Shown: in pieces, positions 50,132-52,071 of the stretch
Layout: each line of letters opens with the position of its first letter
Position numbering within the stretch: the first letter of the stretch is position 1
NCBI RefSeq assembly: GCF_032854445.1
Contig: NC_088301.1
Span: 47,675,116 to 47,727,186, forward strand
Direction: 5' to 3'
DNA: 52,071 nucleotides
Origin: Liolophura sinensis
Taxonomy: Eukaryota; Mollusca; Polyplacophora; Chitonida; Chitonidae
Translations under genes and position numbers: made by a program
Notes under the pieces: generated by a model
Seen by the model: the letters and a program-made list of their open reading frames with translations, nothing else
Told to the model about the DNA's origin: nothing
Databases searched by the model: none

Positions 50132-50644
50132 CAAAGAGTGTAGATCATGAATTGTCATGCAACAAACGGGACGATACTGACGTCGTGTCTAGGCTAGCCA
50201 GTGAGAAGAAAATCTGCCAGTACCCCATTCAGATAAATGGGCGAATGGCTCAGATAAAACACCAATGCCTGGTTCCCTCTGTCAGTCGTCATTTAAGACT
50301 GTCTCATTTCCAACCTGCACGTCTATCACAACCTTTTCATGTACCGTACAAAGACTAGGCCTAAGACTAGGCGTACTGCTATTGTAATGTTTAAAATATC
50401 AAATACGTGTAAGATGAGGCCGAGATACAGGGGGATCCACCGAGTATCGCCTGACACATCCATAATTTAACAGCCGTGAGTTGGAGATCATCGGCGGACA
50501 AGGGTTATGCATAGACTATCAGGTTATCAGATATTGAAGAAAATAATGATATTCTATAGGTGGTTGTATGTAAACTCGAATACGGCTGTGTTATTGAAAG
50601 ATACATAGGCAAACTACCGTTCTATGATGTATAGTATAAAGCGG

Positions 50645-50668
50645 CGACGTCATTTTGTGGTGACGTCA
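50645..50668. promoter_or_regulatory. CRE pair, distal cluster
   Basis: CGACGTCA (50645-50652) and TGACGTCA (50661-50668) are 8 bp apart, with a related TGACGAAA about 12 bp further on. The surroundings are CpG-rich compared with the introns. This could be the promoter of a plus-strand neighbour or a distal element of PRKAR2. Confidence 0.5.
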
Positions 50669-51377
50669 CTCCGTTGTGGTGACGAAACTCGAAAATTGTG
50701 GATTCTAGTTGGATATGTTGTTAGATTACTCGGCCAGCAAGGACGTATGTGCCCAATAAAGAAGTCAGTCTGATCTATGGGTGTCTGTAACTTTCCCTTC
50801 GTGTTATTTCAAACAAGACCTTGGTATGTTTTGCATGTCATGTTTTATATCACGTGTCACGAGATGCACATGGGGATCCCCCAATCTTGAGCCACCCGAA
50901 CATTCAAAACGAGGTTACTTCGCTAAAAATGGCCGACAGGTGTGAATTTTCTTCCTGGCTGTGAAAGGTTGCAATGTTTGGTGTACTGTTGGAGGAGTTG
51001 GCATGGTTAACACTTTGGTTTAAATTCTGGTAAGCCCACTTGACATAATGAAGTAACTGTCATTTCAGAGTTTTCTCTATGCTGTTCAAAACTCGTATAC
51101 ATGTCAATACAGAATTCATGGATCAAACTTTTCATATGCCATGGTATCTGTATGTTCGTTTGAAGCAGTTAACTGTAGATCTGTCATTTTAATTTCTCCG
51201 TTCAAACAAACATGAAACAGTGATTTTGTGTGTTGACTAAAGTTATGAATTTCGGTTAGATAAAATTTCTGACTCGAGGAAAAGTTAAAAACTTTTGAAT
51301 AACAATAAAAGTTTTGGATTGTGAAAGTATCCATCTAAGGAATGAGAAATGGTGTGTAATATCGCGTACCAACCATC

Positions 51378-51431
51378 ATGGAAGTAGAATACCGGCACTA
51401 TACATGGTTTGCAATGGCAGCCATCTTTGAG
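51378..51431 (+). CDS. Possible first coding exon of a neighbouring gene
   Basis: An ATG in good context (CATCATGG) opens 18 codons, MEVEYRHYTWFAMAAIFE, ending exactly at a strong GAG|GTAAGT donor in phase 0. The peptide would begin a short hydrophobic segment. I do not recognise the protein and see no second exon, so this may be chance. It lies about 700 bp downstream of a CRE- and CpG-bearing stretch, which would suit a promoter. Confidence 0.25.
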
Positions 51432-51495
51432 GTAAGTTTGTGTATATTGCCTGTTGTATGCCCTTACCAGCCAAGGGCCTCCCATTGCAAACCAT
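51404..51495. repeat. Inverted repeat with perfect 14-bp arms
   Basis: ATGGTTTGCAATGG (51404-51417) and CCATTGCAAACCAT (51482-51495) are exact reverse complements with a 64-bp spacer. The left arm lies inside the possible exon at 51378-51431, which weakens that exon if the pair marks a small mobile element. Confidence 0.8.
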
Positions 51496-52071
51496 TGACC
51501 AGCACTTTAGATAAAATTGTTCAACCGAAAAATGAATATGTTTTTCTTACATGCATCCTTGTATAATATGTATAACTATAAGGTACAGTTTACAAACGTC
51601 CAAACACCGATAGTCCATCTACATGAACAAAATGTGGTGTTTTAAAATCCTCTCATTTTAAACTAAAAAGCATTTGAAGTTCACCTTTAAAATTCTTTCA
51701 TATAATTAGCATCATGAATGCTAGTCCATATAAAATTCATTTTAAAATTCAGCCTTTCATAGTAGCACTGAGTCCATCCTTGACTCTTAAAATTTTGTAA
51801 TTCAGCAAACTAAATGATCTCACTACTTATTTAACACTCTTACATTACCTTGTCACCTATAGGGACTCGTAGAAGTGCAAATTTTTACAACTGGAAACTC
51901 AGAATTAACTTTTTTCTGATCCAGATTGAGTTAATTTATATTTTAAACACCAACTGTAACCAGGTACTGAGTTTAATTCCACTTTAGTGATCGGTAATAT
52001 TGAGACTGTGAAAGTATTTATCAGAGAGAGAGAGAAAGAAAGTTTAAGTTCAGGTGAGGTTCATTTCTGAT

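Larger units (their letters stand above)
50700..52071. other. Right end of window, gene uncertain
   Basis: ATGGCCGACAG|GTGTGA at 50931 resembles a short first exon or a YY1-type site. A possible coding exon follows at 51378-51431. The remaining sequence to 52071 is AT-rich with no recognised feature apart from a short GA-repeat at about 52024-52041. Confidence 0.45.

Overview
The window is eukaryotic nuclear DNA: AT-rich, intron-dominated, with GT-AG splicing, microsatellites, tRNA-derived SINEs and MITE-like repeats. The protein it encodes and the repeat families, which resemble ones I recall from bivalves and gastropods, point to a marine lophotrochozoan, most likely a mollusc. The species cannot be fixed from the sequence alone.

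One gene can be firmly recognised. It lies on the minus strand, fills nearly all of positions 1-46121, and encodes the type II regulatory subunit of cAMP-dependent protein kinase (PKA RII). I placed twelve coding exons by homology and splice signals: 46121-45893, 32410-32369, 24073-24021, 20917-20834, 19198-19157, 12463-12399, 9256-9103, 7516-7415, 6410-6336, 4464-4399, 1556-1499 and 953-885. Their reading phases join without a break into 346 codons plus one base. They cover the RIIa dimerisation/docking domain, an RRPSV autophosphorylation/inhibitor site (Ser90), the whole of cAMP-binding domain A, and domain B through its phosphate-binding cassette. The final C-terminal coding part, about 45 residues by comparison with the family, is not found in 1-884 and should lie beyond the left edge.

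The introns (545 bp to 13.5 kb) hold the non-coding structure: (a) a MITE-like family with three near-full copies and one internally deleted copy; (b) an inverted repeat with arms of about 203 bp at 28164-28893; (c) four copies or fragments of one tRNA-derived SINE family (three in introns, one in the 5' flank) and one copy of a second, all in the gene's orientation; (d) a small perfect-armed hairpin repeat; (e) microsatellites; (f) a G-run tract with quadruplex potential.

Upstream of the start codon (46122-52071) the sequence becomes visibly richer in CpG. A perfect cAMP response element, TGACGTCA, sits about 190 bp upstream of the ATG. More CRE-type sites occur at 50.0-50.7 kb, including a 43-bp tandem duplication that carries CGACGTCA next to a 14-bp palindrome. 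This suggests, but does not prove, that the gene for the cAMP sensor of PKA is itself under cAMP/CREB control, or that the distal sites belong to a neighbouring plus-strand gene. A possible first coding exon of such a gene is at 51378-51431. No prokaryotic features, CRISPR arrays, rRNA genes or convincing functional tRNA genes were seen.
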